A stretch of 64,000 bases of DNA from contig CAVWYY010000003.1 in NCBI GenBank assembly GCA_963759375.1, forward strand, positions 124,001 through 188,000, given 5' to 3'. Position numbers and translations under genes: made by a program. The number at the start of each line of letters is the position of its first letter. Within the stretch, counting starts at the first letter, position 1. Under the pieces are notes generated by a model. That model was not told the origin of the DNA. It did no database searches and was given only the letters and a program-made list of their open reading frames with translations. Shown one piece after another: positions 1-8,773 of the stretch. This DNA comes from DASSUW01 sp963759375 (lineage in GTDB: Bacteria > Actinomycetota > Thermoleophilia > Solirubrobacterales > Solirubrobacteraceae).

Positions 1-1
1 G

Positions 2-2698
2 CCCGCTCCCGGCGTGCCCGCCGCCGTGCCGTTCTGGAAGGGCGACGGGCTCGGCCGGCCGCGTGAGCTCGGCGAGGCGATCGGCGCCTTCGCCCGCTGG
101 GCCGTCGACCAGGACCCGAAGACGCTCGAGACCGAGTTCCACCTCGACGACCTGGCCGCCGGCAACCTCGTCGAGTTCCTCCGCGAGCAGCAGAGCGCCA
201 CCCGCGTCGTGCCGAGCGACCGCACGGTCGTCGTCGAGCGCTTCCGCGACGAGATCGGCGACTGGCGGCTGTGCATCCTCTCCCCGTTCGGCGGCCGCGT
301 GCACGCCGCGTGGGGCCTCGCGTTGTCCGCCCGCATCCGCGAGCAGTACGGCTTGGAGTCGGACGCCATCTGGTCCGACGACGGGATCATCGTCCACCTG
401 CCCGATGCCGACGAGCCGCCCGGGGCCGACCTTGTGCTGGTCGAGCCCGACGAGCTCGAGGACCTCGTCGTCGGCGAGCTCGGCGGCTCGGCCCTGTTCG
501 GGTCACGGTTCCGCGAGAACGCCGGGCGGGCGCTGCTGATCCCGCGCGCCTACCCCGGCCGCCGCACACCGCTGTGGCAGCAACGCCTCAAGAGCCAGTC
601 GCTGCTCGAGGTGGCCAAGCGCTACGCCCAGTTCCCGATCGTGCTGGAGACGTACCGCGAGTGCCTGCGCGACGTGCTCGACGTCCCCGGCCTGCAGGTG
701 CTGCTGCGCGGCCTGCACTCGCGCGAGCTCAACCTCGTGGAGGTCGAGACGCCGACCGCCTCGCCGTACGCCTCGTCGCTGCTGTTCGACTACGTCGCCA
801 CGTACATGTACGAGGGCGACACGCCGAACGCGGAGCGCCGCGCCGCCGCCCTCGCGCTGGACCGCGACCTGCTGCGCGAGCTGCTCGGCCAGGACGAGCT
901 GCGGGAGCTGATCGACCCCGCAGCGCTCGAGCAGGTGGAGGCCGACCTGCAGCGGCTGTCCGAGCGCACCCGCGCGGACAGCCTCGACGCCATGCACGAC
1001 GTGCTGCGCCGCGTCGGCGACCTCACGCTCGACGACGCACGCCTGCGCGCCGAGGACGCCGACAGCTGGCTCGAGCAGCTCGGGCAGGAGCGCCGCGCCG
1101 TGCGCCTGCGTGTCGGCGGCGAGCCGCGCTGGATCGCCGCCGAGGACGCCGGCCTGTACCGGGACGCGCTCGGCTCGGTGCCGCCGTCCGGGCTCCCCGA
1201 GGTGTTCCTCGAGGACGTGCCGGACGCGATGGAGCGGCTCGTCCGCCGCTACGCCCGCACGCACGGACCGTTCGAGGCGAGCGCGCTCAAGCAGCGCTAC
1301 GGGATGGATCTCACGCCCGTGCTGGCCGGCCTCGAGCGCGCCGGCGAGCTCGTGCGCGGCGAGCTGCGTCCCGGCGGCACGCGCCGCGAGTGGTGCGACC
1401 CGGAGGTGCTGCGCCGTCTGCGCCGTGCGTCGCTGGCCGCGCTGCGCAAGGAGATCGAGCCGGCCGACCAGCGCGCGCTCGCGCGCTTCATGCCGAGCTG
1501 GCAGGGCGTCGACCGCCACCCGGCGTCCGGCGCCGGGATCGACCGCCTGCGCGACGTGCTCGTCCCGCTCCAGGGCCTGGCGCTGCCGGTCGACGTCTGG
1601 GAGCGCGACGTGCTCCCCCGCCGCACCGGCGCCTATTCACCGTCGTGGCTCGACCAGCTGTGCGCCGCGGGCGAGATCGTCTGGGTCGGCGCCGGGTCGC
1701 TGGGCCGTCGCTCCGGCAAGGTCGCCATCTATTTCCGCGAGGACGCGGCGCTGCTCGGCGCTCCGCCGGCGCCGCCCGCGCCCGAGGGCGGCGTGCACGA
1801 CGCGCTGCGCGCCCGGCTGGCCGCCGGCGCCTGCTTCTTCAGCGACCTGCTGACCGACGTCCCCGGGCCGCCGACCGAGGAGCTGGTCGAGGCGCTGTGG
1901 GACCTCGTGTGGGCGGGCGAGGCGACCAACGACGCGTGGGCGCCGCTGCGCTCGCCGAAGCTCACGGCCGCCGCCCCGTGGTCGCAGAAGGCGCGGGCCG
2001 ATCGCCGCCGCAGCTTCTCCGCCCGCCGCCGCGGCGCCACACCGACCGTGCAGGGCCGCTGGTCGCTGACCGAGAGCCTGTTCCGGAGTGACGATCCGGC
2101 CGCGCGCCGCCGCGCCCAGGCCGAGCTGCTGCTCGAGCGCTACGGCATCGTGACCCGCGAGCAGGTGCTGGCCGAGGGCATCCCCGGCGGCTTCTCCTCG
2201 CTGTATGACTCGCTGATCGCGCTGGAGACGATCGGCGTCGCCCGCCGCGGCTACTTCATCGAGGGCCTCGGCGGCGCACAGTTCGCGCTGCCCGGCGCGG
2301 TCGAGCGGCTGCGCTCGCAGCGCGACGACGACGAGGCACCGCCGGTGGTGCTGGCCGCCACCGACCCGGCGCAGCCGTACGGCGCCGCCCTGAGATGGCC
2401 CAAGCTCGAAGGCCGCAGCCCGGCGCGTACCGCCGGTGCCTACGTCGTGCTCGCCGGCGCCGAGCCCGTGCTGTACGTCGAGCGCGGCGGCAAGGGCCTG
2501 CAGATCCTCGTGGCCGAGGACGACCTGCGGCTCGCCCCCGCGATGGAGGCGCTCGTCGAGGCGGTCCAGCGCGGCCGCATCCGCAAGCTGGCGATCGAGC
2601 GCGTCAACGGGGAGCCGGTGGTCGGCTCGCCGTACGAGGACACGCTGCTCGGTCTCGGCTTCCGCGCCGGGCCGCGCAAGCTGACACTCTCGGCCTAG
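2..2698 (+). CDS. lhr: Lhr-type DEAD/DEAH helicase, C-terminal part (5' truncated by window edge)
   Basis: The reading frame is open from the first bases of the window, so the N-terminal RecA-like helicase motifs lie outside. What remains (about 898 residues) is the long C-terminal region of large Lhr helicases: a DEAD/H-associated segment followed by winged-helix-like repeats, with an RFREN motif near residue 165 and a Trp-Gln-Gln-Arg-Leu-Lys stretch typical of the family. Lhr proteins are 3'-5' ATP-dependent DNA/RNA-DNA helicases linked to DNA repair. The stop codon TAG overlaps the GTG start of the Nei glycosylase by one base. In Mycobacterium tuberculosis lhr and nei are also neighbours, which supports the call. 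Whether this Lhr is intact upstream cannot be seen. Confidence 0.85.
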   Translation, partial: PAPGVPAAVPFWKGDGLGRPRELGEAIGAFARWAVDQDPKTLETEFHLDDLAAGNLVEFLREQQSATRVVPSDRTVVVERFRDEIGDWRLCILSPFGGRVHAAWGLALSARIREQYGLESDAIWSDDGIIVHLPDADEPPGADLVLVEPDELEDLVVGELGGSALFGSRFRENAGRALLIPRAYPGRRTPLWQQRLKSQSLLEVAKRYAQFPIVLETYRECLRDVLDVPGLQVLLRGLHSRELNLVEVETPTASPYASSLLFDYVATYMYEGDTPNAERRAAALALDRDLLRELLGQDELRELIDPAALEQVEADLQRLSERTRADSLDAMHDVLRRVGDLTLDDARLRAEDADSWLEQLGQERRAVRLRVGGEPRWIAAEDAGLYRDALGSVPPSGLPEVFLEDVPDAMERLVRRYARTHGPFEASALKQRYGMDLTPVLAGLERAGELVRGELRPGGTRREWCDPEVLRRLRRASLAALRKEIEPADQRALARFMPSWQGVDRHPASGAGIDRLRDVLVPLQGLALPVDVWERDVLPRRTGAYSPSWLDQLCAAGEIVWVGAGSLGRRSGKVAIYFREDAALLGAPPAPPAPEGGVHDALRARLAAGACFFSDLLTDVPGPPTEELVEALWDLVWAGEATNDAWAPLRSPKLTAAAPWSQKARADRRRSFSARRRGATPTVQGRWSLTESLFRSDDPAARRRAQAELLLERYGIVTREQVLAEGIPGGFSSLYDSLIALETIGVARRGYFIEGLGGAQFALPGAVERLRSQRDDDEAPPVVLAATDPAQPYGAALRWPKLEGRSPARTAGAYVVLAGAEPVLYVERGGKGLQILVAEDDLRLAPAMEALVEAVQRGRIRKLAIERVNGEPVVGSPYEDTLLGLGFRAGPRKLTLSA

Positions 2699-3471
2699 TG
2701 CCCGAGGGCGACACGATCCACTACGCGGCCAAGCGGATCCGGGCGGTCATCGAAGGCGAGGTCCCGGACGCGATCGCCACCCCGCATCCGCGCTTCGGGC
2801 GCGATCGGTGGCCGGAGCGCCTGGCGGGCCGCGCCGTCCGGTCGGTCGACGCCCACGGCAAGCACCTGTTCCTGCGCTTCGACGGCGGCCTCGTCATCCA
2901 CTCGCACCTGCGGATGACCGGCCAGTGGAAGGTGCGCCCGCGCGGCGAGCCGGTACCGCGGACCGCGTGGCTGGTGATCGAGCACGGCGAGCAGGCGGTG
3001 GTCCAGCTCAAGGGCCCGGTGCTCGAGCTGATGACCGAGTCGCGCACGCGGTTCGACCAGCGACTGGCCGGCCTCGGGCCCGACATCATCGCCCCGGAGC
3101 TCGACGAGACGGCGTTCCTGCGCCGGCTGCGCGAGGACGACCCGACGCGCGGGATCGGCGACGCGCTGCTCGACCAGCGGACCATCGCCGGCATCGGCAA
3201 CCTGTGGAAGTCGGAGGGCTGCTTCCTCGCGCAGGTCGACCCGTGGCGCGCGGCCGGGAAGGTGACCGACGCGGAGGCGCTGGCGATCGTGCGCGAGCTG
3301 CGCCCGCGCATGCGCGCCTCGGCCGACGACGGCCGCCAGGACCGCTGGCGACAGATCTACAACGCCGCAGGGCGCCCGTGCCCGCGCTGCGGACCGCCCG
3401 CGCTGATCAAGGGCCGCGGGCAGGGAGACGGCAACCGACCCACGTTCTGGTGCCCGAGCTGCCAGCACTGA
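2698..3471 (+). CDS. nei: Fpg/Nei family DNA glycosylase (endonuclease VIII-like)
   Basis: Base-excision-repair glycosylase/AP lyase for oxidised bases, 257 aa, normal family length. After Met removal the N-terminus is Pro2-Glu3, the catalytic pair of the family (PEGDTI motif). Lys55 in AHGKH is the conserved beta-hairpin lysine. A C-terminal zinc finger is formed by Cys228, Cys231, Cys252 and Cys255. The GTG start at 2698 shares a base with the stop of lhr and is the only start that places Pro-Glu at the N-terminus, so it is secure. The last 22 nt overlap the next gene, indicating translational coupling in an lhr-nei-GDPD operon. PEGDT at the start favours the Nei/Nei2 branch over Fpg. Confidence 0.92.
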   Translation: MPEGDTIHYAAKRIRAVIEGEVPDAIATPHPRFGRDRWPERLAGRAVRSVDAHGKHLFLRFDGGLVIHSHLRMTGQWKVRPRGEPVPRTAWLVIEHGEQAVVQLKGPVLELMTESRTRFDQRLAGLGPDIIAPELDETAFLRRLREDDPTRGIGDALLDQRTIAGIGNLWKSEGCFLAQVDPWRAAGKVTDAEALAIVRELRPRMRASADDGRQDRWRQIYNAAGRPCPRCGPPALIKGRGQGDGNRPTFWCPSCQH

Positions 3472-4163
3472 GACGCGTCGGCCACAAGGGCGCCGACCAC
3501 ATCGCGCCCGGCAACACCGCGGCATCGTTCGACGCGGCGCTTGCCGCAGGCGTGGACATGATCGAGTTCGACGTCCTGCCCGAGGACCTCGAGCGCCCGG
3601 GCGACAGCCGGCTGCTGCTCGCGCACGACTACTCGCACGACCTGGCCCACGCGCTCACGCTCGAGCAGGGTCTCGCGCACCTGGCGGCGCCGGAGTTCGC
3701 CGGGCTCGAGCTCGACGTCGATCTCAAGATCCCCGGCTACGAGGACCGCGTCGTGCAGGCGCTGCGCGACCACGGGCTGATCGAGCGCGCGCTGGTGTCG
3801 ACGACGTTCATGCGCAGCCTGGTCGCGGTGCGGGCGATCGAGCCGCGGCTGCGGCTCGGCTGGTCGGTGCCGCGTGCCCGTAAGGACTACACCCGCTCGT
3901 GGCTGTACCGGATCCCGGCCTACCTGGCGATCGGGCGGATCAAGCGGCGGCTGCCGGACGCGGCGCGCGAGCACCTGGAGGCCGGCCGGTGCGACGCGCT
4001 GATGATCCACTGGCGGCTCGTCACCGACCGCCTTGTCGACGTCGTGCGCGAGACCGGGGGCGAGCTGTACGTGTGGACGGTGGACGACGCGGCGCGCATC
4101 CGGCGGCTGGAGGCGATGGGCGTGACCGGCGTGATCACCAACGACCCAAGGCTCTTCACGTAA
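3450..4163 (+). CDS. Glycerophosphodiester phosphodiesterase family protein
   Basis: 237 aa, single GDPD TIM-barrel domain. Visible family motifs are Gly-His-Lys-Gly near residue 12 (canonical HRG), the Pro-Gly-Asn-Thr loop, Glu-Phe-Asp-Val (metal-binding acidic pair), and the C-terminal Val-Trp-Thr-Val-Asp followed by GVTGVITNDP, typical of the barrel end. Predicted to hydrolyse glycerophosphodiesters to glycerol-3-phosphate and alcohol. No signal peptide, so probably cytoplasmic. The GTG at 3450 lies inside the 3' end of nei and is the only plausible start before the HKG motif. HKG instead of HRG is a conservative substitution. Confidence 0.85.
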   Translation: MPELPALRRVGHKGADHIAPGNTAASFDAALAAGVDMIEFDVLPEDLERPGDSRLLLAHDYSHDLAHALTLEQGLAHLAAPEFAGLELDVDLKIPGYEDRVVQALRDHGLIERALVSTTFMRSLVAVRAIEPRLRLGWSVPRARKDYTRSWLYRIPAYLAIGRIKRRLPDAAREHLEAGRCDALMIHWRLVTDRLVDVVRETGGELYVWTVDDAARIRRLEAMGVTGVITNDPRLFT

Positions 4164-4269
4164 CGTCGCACGACGGTCGCCGGGTGGGGTTTCCGGTGAC
4201 CGTCGGGCGAAACCCAAATCCGTTGTGACAGGTTTCCACGGCGCACGTAGTACTCGTGTGACCGGCACG

Positions 4270-4779
4270 ATGACGCTTCCCGCGGCCAAGATCGCGCTCG
4301 ACTTCGAGGGGCTCTACCGCGCGACGCGGGACGACGTCTTCGCCTACGTCGCGACGCTGCTGCACGACCGCGGCGCCGCCGAGGACGTGACCGCGCTCGC
4401 GTTCGAGCGCGCGTTCCGCAAGAGCGGCAAGTTCGACTCGCGGCGCGGCAGCGAGCGCGCCTGGCTGTTCGGCATCGCCCGTAACGCCGCGCTCGACGAG
4501 CTACGCAAGCGCAAGCGCTCCGCCGCGCTGGCCGCCGAGCCCGAGGACGCCGCGCCAGGCCCCGACGAGGAGATGGACCGCGCGCTGCGCCGCGCGGCCG
4601 TCCGTACCGCGCTGGCCGGGCTGCCGCCGCGCGATCGCGAGCTCATCGCCCTCAAGTTCCACGCCGGGCTCGACAACGCCGAGATCGCGGCGGTGCTCGG
4701 CGTCAGCGCCTCCAACGCCGGCACCCGACTCCACCGCGCACTGACCAAGCTCCGGGAGATGCTCGATGACCAGTCCTGA
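4270..4779 (+). CDS. ECF-type RNA polymerase sigma factor (sigma-70 family)
   Basis: 169 aa with region 2 (about residues 12-75, ending in the -10-binding helix with RAWLFGIARNAALDELRKRKR) and region 4 (about residues 110-165, LPPRDRELIALKF followed by a helix-turn-helix). ECF sigma factors direct transcription of small regulons in response to envelope or stress signals. Start: ATG at 4270 chosen; GTG at 4225 and 4258 are in frame but sit at or before a promoter-like pair, GTGACA (4225-4230) and TAGTAC (4248-4253) with 17-bp spacing. The 3' end overlaps the DUF4349 gene by 14 nt, suggesting that membrane protein is its regulatory partner. Confidence 0.88.
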   Translation: MTLPAAKIALDFEGLYRATRDDVFAYVATLLHDRGAAEDVTALAFERAFRKSGKFDSRRGSERAWLFGIARNAALDELRKRKRSAALAAEPEDAAPGPDEEMDRALRRAAVRTALAGLPPRDRELIALKFHAGLDNAEIAAVLGVSASNAGTRLHRALTKLREMLDDQS

Positions 4780-5863
4780 GGCCCTCGAGCTCGAGGCCGT
4801 CGACGCCGCGCTGGCGGGCCGGTACGTCGCGCCCGAGCACGCCGAGCTCGCAGAGCTGGCCCTGCTGCTGCGCGACGACCGCTCCGAGCCCACCCCCGCG
4901 TTCGCCGAGCGGCTCGACCGCCGGGTGGCGGCCGGCTTTCCAGCGCGGCCGAAGGCGCCGCGCTTCATGTGGCTGCGCGCGAACTTCGCGCCGGCGTTCA
5001 TCCTGCTCCTGATCGCCGTCCCGATCGGCCTGGCCGTCGCGCTCGGCGGCGGCGACAGCGACGACAGCGGCAGCAGTGGTGGCAGCGGTGGGAGCGGCTC
5101 GATGTCGGACTCCGCCGGCGCCGGACAGGCCGCGCCGGAGGCGGCGCGCAGCGCCCCCGGCGTCGCGTCCGACCAGGGGCTGCGCCGCGCGGAGCGCTCG
5201 GTGCAGCGCTCGGCGACGATCACCCTGGCCGCGCCGCGCCGCGATATCGACGGCGTGGCCTCCCAGATCGGCAACGTGACCGCCGACCTCGGCGGCTTCG
5301 TCGCCCGCTCGAGCGTGACCAGCTCCCAGGGCGGCTCGCTGCAGCTGCGCATCCCCTCCGACAAGCTCGACACCGCTATCCAGCGGCTGTCCAAGCTCGC
5401 CAAGGTGCGCGAGCTGTCCCGCAACAGCGAGGACATCACGTCCCAGGTGGTCTCGGCACGAGAGCGGCTCACCGACGCGCGGGCCGAGCGCAAGAGCCTG
5501 CTCCGGCAGCTCGCCGCCGCGACCACGGTCAACGAGACCGAGAGCATCCGGGCGCGCCTGCGGATCGTCTCCCGCGAGATCGCGTCCGCGCGCAACTCGC
5601 TGCGGCGCGTGAACAACCGAGCCGACTTCGCGGATGTCGCGGTCACGCTCGTGACCGCGCGCCGCTCGTCGGACGACGCGGCCGGCGCCTGGACGCCGGG
5701 CGACGCCTGGCGCGACGCGCTGCGCGTGCTCGAGGTGATCGCGGGCGTCCTCGTGATCGCCGCCGCGGTGGCGCTCCCGCTCGCGCTGGCGTGGCTGCTC
5801 GGCTGGCTCGCCCGCCGCGGCGTCACGCGCCGCCGCCGCGAGCGCGCGCTCGATATGGCCTGA
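4766..5863 (+). CDS. DUF4349 membrane protein, putative anti-sigma partner
   Basis: 365 aa. Residues 1-65 are an acidic, helical cytoplasmic segment; a transmembrane helix follows (about 75-93); then a Gly/Ser-rich linker, a DUF4349 domain (about 130-310) with a coiled-coil centre, and a second membrane helix near the C-terminus followed by an Arg-rich tail. DUF4349 proteins are envelope proteins without an assigned enzyme activity. Because the gene overlaps the ECF sigma gene by 14 nt and begins with a short cytoplasmic part before a membrane helix, I infer it may bind and control the sigma factor. No zinc-binding HxxxCxxC motif is visible, so it would not be a classic ZAS anti-sigma. Confidence 0.75.
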   Translation: MTSPEALELEAVDAALAGRYVAPEHAELAELALLLRDDRSEPTPAFAERLDRRVAAGFPARPKAPRFMWLRANFAPAFILLLIAVPIGLAVALGGGDSDDSGSSGGSGGSGSMSDSAGAGQAAPEAARSAPGVASDQGLRRAERSVQRSATITLAAPRRDIDGVASQIGNVTADLGGFVARSSVTSSQGGSLQLRIPSDKLDTAIQRLSKLAKVRELSRNSEDITSQVVSARERLTDARAERKSLLRQLAAATTVNETESIRARLRIVSREIASARNSLRRVNNRADFADVAVTLVTARRSSDDAAGAWTPGDAWRDALRVLEVIAGVLVIAAAVALPLALAWLLGWLARRGVTRRRRERALDMA

Positions 5864-5898
5864 CGGCGCCAGCGCCCTATGGCATCCTGCGCTCGACG

Positions 5899-6594
5899 AT
5901 GCCCGCGAGCGCTGAGGAGACGGCTGCGTTGCTGGGCCGCGTGCCCGTGTTCGAGGAGCTCGCGGACGAGGACCTGCGCCGGGTGGCAGAGGTCACCGTC
6001 CCGCGGCGGTTCGCCTCCGGCGAGGTCGTCTTCCGCGAGGGCGACGACTCGGACACCTGCTACGTGGTCCACGCCGGCCACGCGCGGGCGATCCGCGAGC
6101 ATCCCGACGGCCGCCAGATCACGCTGGCGACATTCGGGCCGGGCGACATCTTCGGCGAGCTGGCGATGTTCGACGACGAGCGCCGCTCGGCCACCGTGGA
6201 GGCGACCGACGAGCTCGAGGTGCTCGGCATCCTCGGCGGCGACATGCGGCGGCTGCTGCGCCGGCACCCCGACATGTCGGTCAAGCTCGTCATCGCGCTC
6301 GGCCGCCGGCTGCGGGCGGCCAACGAGCGGCTGGCGCGGCAGTCGTTCCAGACCGTGCAGAGCCGCGTCGCGGCCGTGCTGGCCCAGCTCGTCGAGCAGG
6401 CGCAATCCGAGGGCGCGGCCGAGCGCGACGTGGCCGTCGTCGCCACGCAGGCCGACCTCGCCAAGCTCGCCGGCTCGTCGCGCGAGTCGGCCAGCCGCTT
6501 CCTCGCCGTCCTCGAGCGCGCCGGCGTGATCTCGCAGGGCCGCGGGCGGCTGACGGTCCACGACCCCGGGGCGCTGCAGGGCTATGTCTACTGA
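5899..6594 (+). CDS. Crp/Fnr family transcriptional regulator
   Basis: 231 aa. N-terminal cyclic-nucleotide-binding beta-roll (about 10-125) retains the phosphate-binding cassette FGELAMFDDERRSATV with its Glu and Arg, so it could bind a cyclic nucleotide. A long dimerisation helix follows and a C-terminal winged helix (about 150-228) contains TQADLAKLAGSSRESASRFLAVLE as recognition region. No Fe-S cysteine cluster of FNR type is present. Start ATG at 5899; TATGGC at 5878-5883 is a possible -10. The final 11 nt overlap the NUDIX gene, so the two are co-transcribed. Confidence 0.9.
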   Translation: MPASAEETAALLGRVPVFEELADEDLRRVAEVTVPRRFASGEVVFREGDDSDTCYVVHAGHARAIREHPDGRQITLATFGPGDIFGELAMFDDERRSATVEATDELEVLGILGGDMRRLLRRHPDMSVKLVIALGRRLRAANERLARQSFQTVQSRVAAVLAQLVEQAQSEGAAERDVAVVATQADLAKLAGSSRESASRFLAVLERAGVISQGRGRLTVHDPGALQGYVY

Positions 6595-7009
6595 CCGCCC
6601 GCTGCGCGAGACCTCCTACGGCGGCGTCGTGGTGCGCAACGACGAGGTGCTCGTGATCACGCCCGTCGGCAAGCGCCGCGTGACCGGCCTGCCGAAGGGC
6701 GGCGCAAACCCAGGCGAGAGCGGCGAGCAGACCGCCGCGCGCGAGGTGCGGGAGGAGACCGGCGTGACGGCGACGGTCCGCGAGCCGCTCGGCGACGTGA
6801 ACTACTGGTACCGCCGCGGCGGCCGCCGCGTCTACAAGACGGTGCACTTCTATCTGTTCGACTACGTGTCCGGGTCGACGGACGACCACGACCACGAGGT
6901 CGAGGAGGCGCGCTGGATCCCGCTGGCCGAGGCCAGGACGGCCCTCAGCTACCCCGGCGAGCGCGCGCTGATCGACAGTGCGCTATCGAAATCCGCCCCC
7001 GGCCGCTAG
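6584..7009 (+). CDS. NUDIX hydrolase
   Basis: 141 aa, single Nudix domain. The Nudix box is visible as GGANPGESGEQTAAREVREETG (about residues 39-60; canonical GX5EX7REUXEEXGU). It is preceded by LPKGG, a feature of diadenosine-polyphosphate or NDP-sugar type hydrolases. It hydrolyses nucleoside diphosphates linked to another moiety; the substrate cannot be read from sequence. ATG at 6584 lies inside the end of the crp-like gene (11-nt overlap), consistent with translational coupling. Confidence 0.88.
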   Translation: MSTDRPLRETSYGGVVVRNDEVLVITPVGKRRVTGLPKGGANPGESGEQTAAREVREETGVTATVREPLGDVNYWYRRGGRRVYKTVHFYLFDYVSGSTDDHDHEVEEARWIPLAEARTALSYPGERALIDSALSKSAPGR

Positions 7010-7031
7010 CCGTGTACTAGTCTGCCCGCCC

Positions 7032-7430
7032 GTGCAGGTCCTCAACTTCTACTCAACCGTCTTCGCGGACCAGATGAAGCGTGGCCGCAAGACCGCGACG
7101 ATCCGGCTCGGCGACAAGCGGCACAAGTACCGCAAGAACCAGGTCGTCCTCGTCACGGTCGGCTACCAGTACTCGCCCCGCGAGAAGCTGTTCCACGCGG
7201 TCATCGACAACGTCGAGGTCAAGCGGGTGAAGGACCTCTCGCCGCGCGACATCGAGCACGACAACCCCGAGTTCCGCCGTACCGAGGAGCTCGTCCACTT
7301 CCTCGAGCAGATCTACGGCCGTGAAGTCGCGCTCGAGGACACGGTGACCGTCGTGCGCTTCTCGCAGATCGTCGAGAACCCGCCGGACTTCCAGGACCGA
7401 CTCCGCGGCGTCGGCGGCGCCCAGAACTAG
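7032..7430 (+). CDS. ASCH domain protein
   Basis: 132 aa. The segment MKRGRKTATIRLGDK (about 12-26) matches the conserved G-x-K-x-x-T-x-R basic motif of ASCH domains, beta-barrel proteins related to PUA that are thought to bind RNA or modified nucleobases. GTG at 7032 is chosen because it opens the domain with VLNFYSTVFADQM, and a TAGTCT hexamer at 7018-7023 precedes it by 8 nt, suggesting leaderless expression. Function is unassigned. It ends directly against the stop codon of the convergent histidine phosphatase gene. A second ASCH protein occurs at 10852-11394. Confidence 0.78.
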   Translation: MQVLNFYSTVFADQMKRGRKTATIRLGDKRHKYRKNQVVLVTVGYQYSPREKLFHAVIDNVEVKRVKDLSPRDIEHDNPEFRRTEELVHFLEQIYGREVALEDTVTVVRFSQIVENPPDFQDRLRGVGGAQN

Positions 7431-8120
7431 CTACCACCACCGCGGTTCGTCGCGCTCGGGCAGCGTGATCCGCGCGGCGTGCCCGCGGAAGTCGACCCGG
7501 GCGCGCTCGCCTTCGAGGTGGATGGCGACCGCCTCCAGGTTGTCGGGCTCGCCGAGGTCGCGGCCGAACGCGTGGGTGACGAGCGCCCGCATCGGACCCG
7601 AGTGGGCGGCGACGACGGTGAGGCCGTCGCCGGGCGCGGCGCGGATGCCGCGCCAGTAGCGGCGGACCGACACCGACGGCGGCTCGAAGCCCAGCAGCGG
7701 CGTCGTCAGCCACAGCTCGATCGGGTCGCCGCCGGACACGTGCACGTCGCGGAAGCGGGCGACGTCCGCGAGCCACCCGGGCAATTCCTCGACCGGCGTG
7801 TCCCCCGCCTTGGCGTACTCGCCGAACACCTCGGCCTGCTCGCGCACGTCGGCGCCCGCGGCCACCGTGAAGTTGGCGAAGTCGCGCTCGGAGCGCGGCC
7901 CCTCGACCTGCAGGCCGGCCGCCGTGAGGTCCTCGGCCAGCACCTCGGCGGTCACCTGCGCGCGCACGCTCGGCGCGTACAGCAGCGTCAGCGAGCCGTG
8001 GGTCTCGCCGGCCAGGACCGCGGCGGCCGTGCGCGCCTGGTCGCGACCGCGGTCCGAGAGCCCGAGGTCGCCTTCGTAGCCGGACGTCTCGCCATGGCGC
8101 AGCAGCCGGATCTCGGGCAT
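7431..8120 (-). CDS. Histidine phosphatase family protein (phosphoglycerate mutase-like)
   Basis: 229 aa. The N-terminal LLRHGET (about 5-11) carries the catalytic histidine and arginine of the family, and VVAAHSGPMRALV (about 170) carries the second conserved histidine. Members are phosphatases or mutases acting on small phospho-metabolites. The protein has an insert compared with minimal CobC/GpmB-like members, so the substrate is open. The gene abuts the ASCH gene tail-to-tail with no spacer (TAG/CTA). The region upstream of the ATG contains TAATGA as a possible -10. Confidence 0.85.
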   Translation of the reverse strand: MPEIRLLRHGETSGYEGDLGLSDRGRDQARTAAAVLAGETHGSLTLLYAPSVRAQVTAEVLAEDLTAAGLQVEGPRSERDFANFTVAAGADVREQAEVFGEYAKAGDTPVEELPGWLADVARFRDVHVSGGDPIELWLTTPLLGFEPPSVSVRRYWRGIRAAPGDGLTVVAAHSGPMRALVTHAFGRDLGEPDNLEAVAIHLEGERARVDFRGHAARITLPERDEPRWW

Positions 8121-8157
8121 CGGCGCGCATCATTAGCGCACCGGGGCGTCGCGCGGG

Positions 8158-8670
8158 TTACGAGGCGAACGCCGGGGCGCGCCGCCGCTTGAGCGGAGCC
8201 GCCGCGACGGCCGAGCCCGACGTGACCGCGATCAGTGTCGCGGCGGTGGCCACGAACGCGCCAAACCGGGGCTCCATCGCCTCGTTCGGGCCGGGCGTGT
8301 CGATCAGCTTCCAGACGGCGATCCCGAACGCGGCGAGCGCGGAGTAGCGCAGGACCTCGCGGGCGACGCCCTGCAGACTCGGGACCAGGCAGGCCAGCGC
8401 GCCGAGCGCGGTGAGCGCCGCCATGGCGGCGAGCACGGTCCCCCAGGTGCCGAGCGCGTCCCAGCCGGAGGTGCCGCTGGTCTCGCTGATCCACCGCCCG
8501 ATGCCGGCCGACAGACCCTCGACCGGGCCGTGGAGCGAGCCGATCGTCCCCTCGGGATCCTGGGCGGGCTGGGGCGCCGGCGCGTACCACGGTTCAGCGA
8601 GTGCAGCGATCACCCCCACAGCGGCGGCAACGGCAAGCAGGGCGTGAGAGCGGAAGCCGAAGGTGCGCAT
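8158..8670 (-). CDS. Hypothetical four-helix membrane protein
   Basis: 170 aa, not recognised as a named family. Hydrophobic segments lie at about residues 8-26, 75-98, 105-125 and 135-158, with an extracytoplasmic loop after the first helix (rich in Pro and Gly) and a short basic C-terminus. The topology resembles small actinobacterial membrane proteins of unknown role. A TATGAG hexamer lies 5 nt before the ATG, so it may be leaderless. It is transcribed away from groES, sharing the roughly 200-bp regulatory region that contains the CIRCE elements. Whether HrcA also affects it is unknown. Confidence 0.6.
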   Translation of the reverse strand: MRTFGFRSHALLAVAAAVGVIAALAEPWYAPAPQPAQDPEGTIGSLHGPVEGLSAGIGRWISETSGTSGWDALGTWGTVLAAMAALTALGALACLVPSLQGVAREVLRYSALAAFGIAVWKLIDTPGPNEAMEPRFGAFVATAATLIAVTSGSAVAAAPLKRRRAPAFAS

Positions 8671-8739
8671 GGTGGCTCATATGTCGGCCACCTGACCACT
8701 CAACTGAAGACCTCGCGCCGAAACTGGACGACGGCGCGG

Positions 8740-8766
8740 TTGGCACTCGTGTGAAGAGAGTGCCAA
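8740..8766. promoter_or_regulatory. CIRCE element 1 (HrcA operator)
   Basis: TTGGCACTC, 9-nt spacer, GAGTGCCAA: a perfect inverted repeat matching the CIRCE consensus (TTAGCACTC-N9-GAGTGCTAA) with compensating changes. It lies upstream of the groESL -35 box. HrcA is the known CIRCE-binding repressor; its gene is not in this window. Confidence 0.93.
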
Positions 8767-8773
8767 GAATGCC

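Noticed and set aside
4501..6561. 686-codon open frame on the - strand
   Set aside because: It covers the sigma, DUF4349 and Crp genes in reverse, with repetitive Arg/Ser composition and no recognisable domain.
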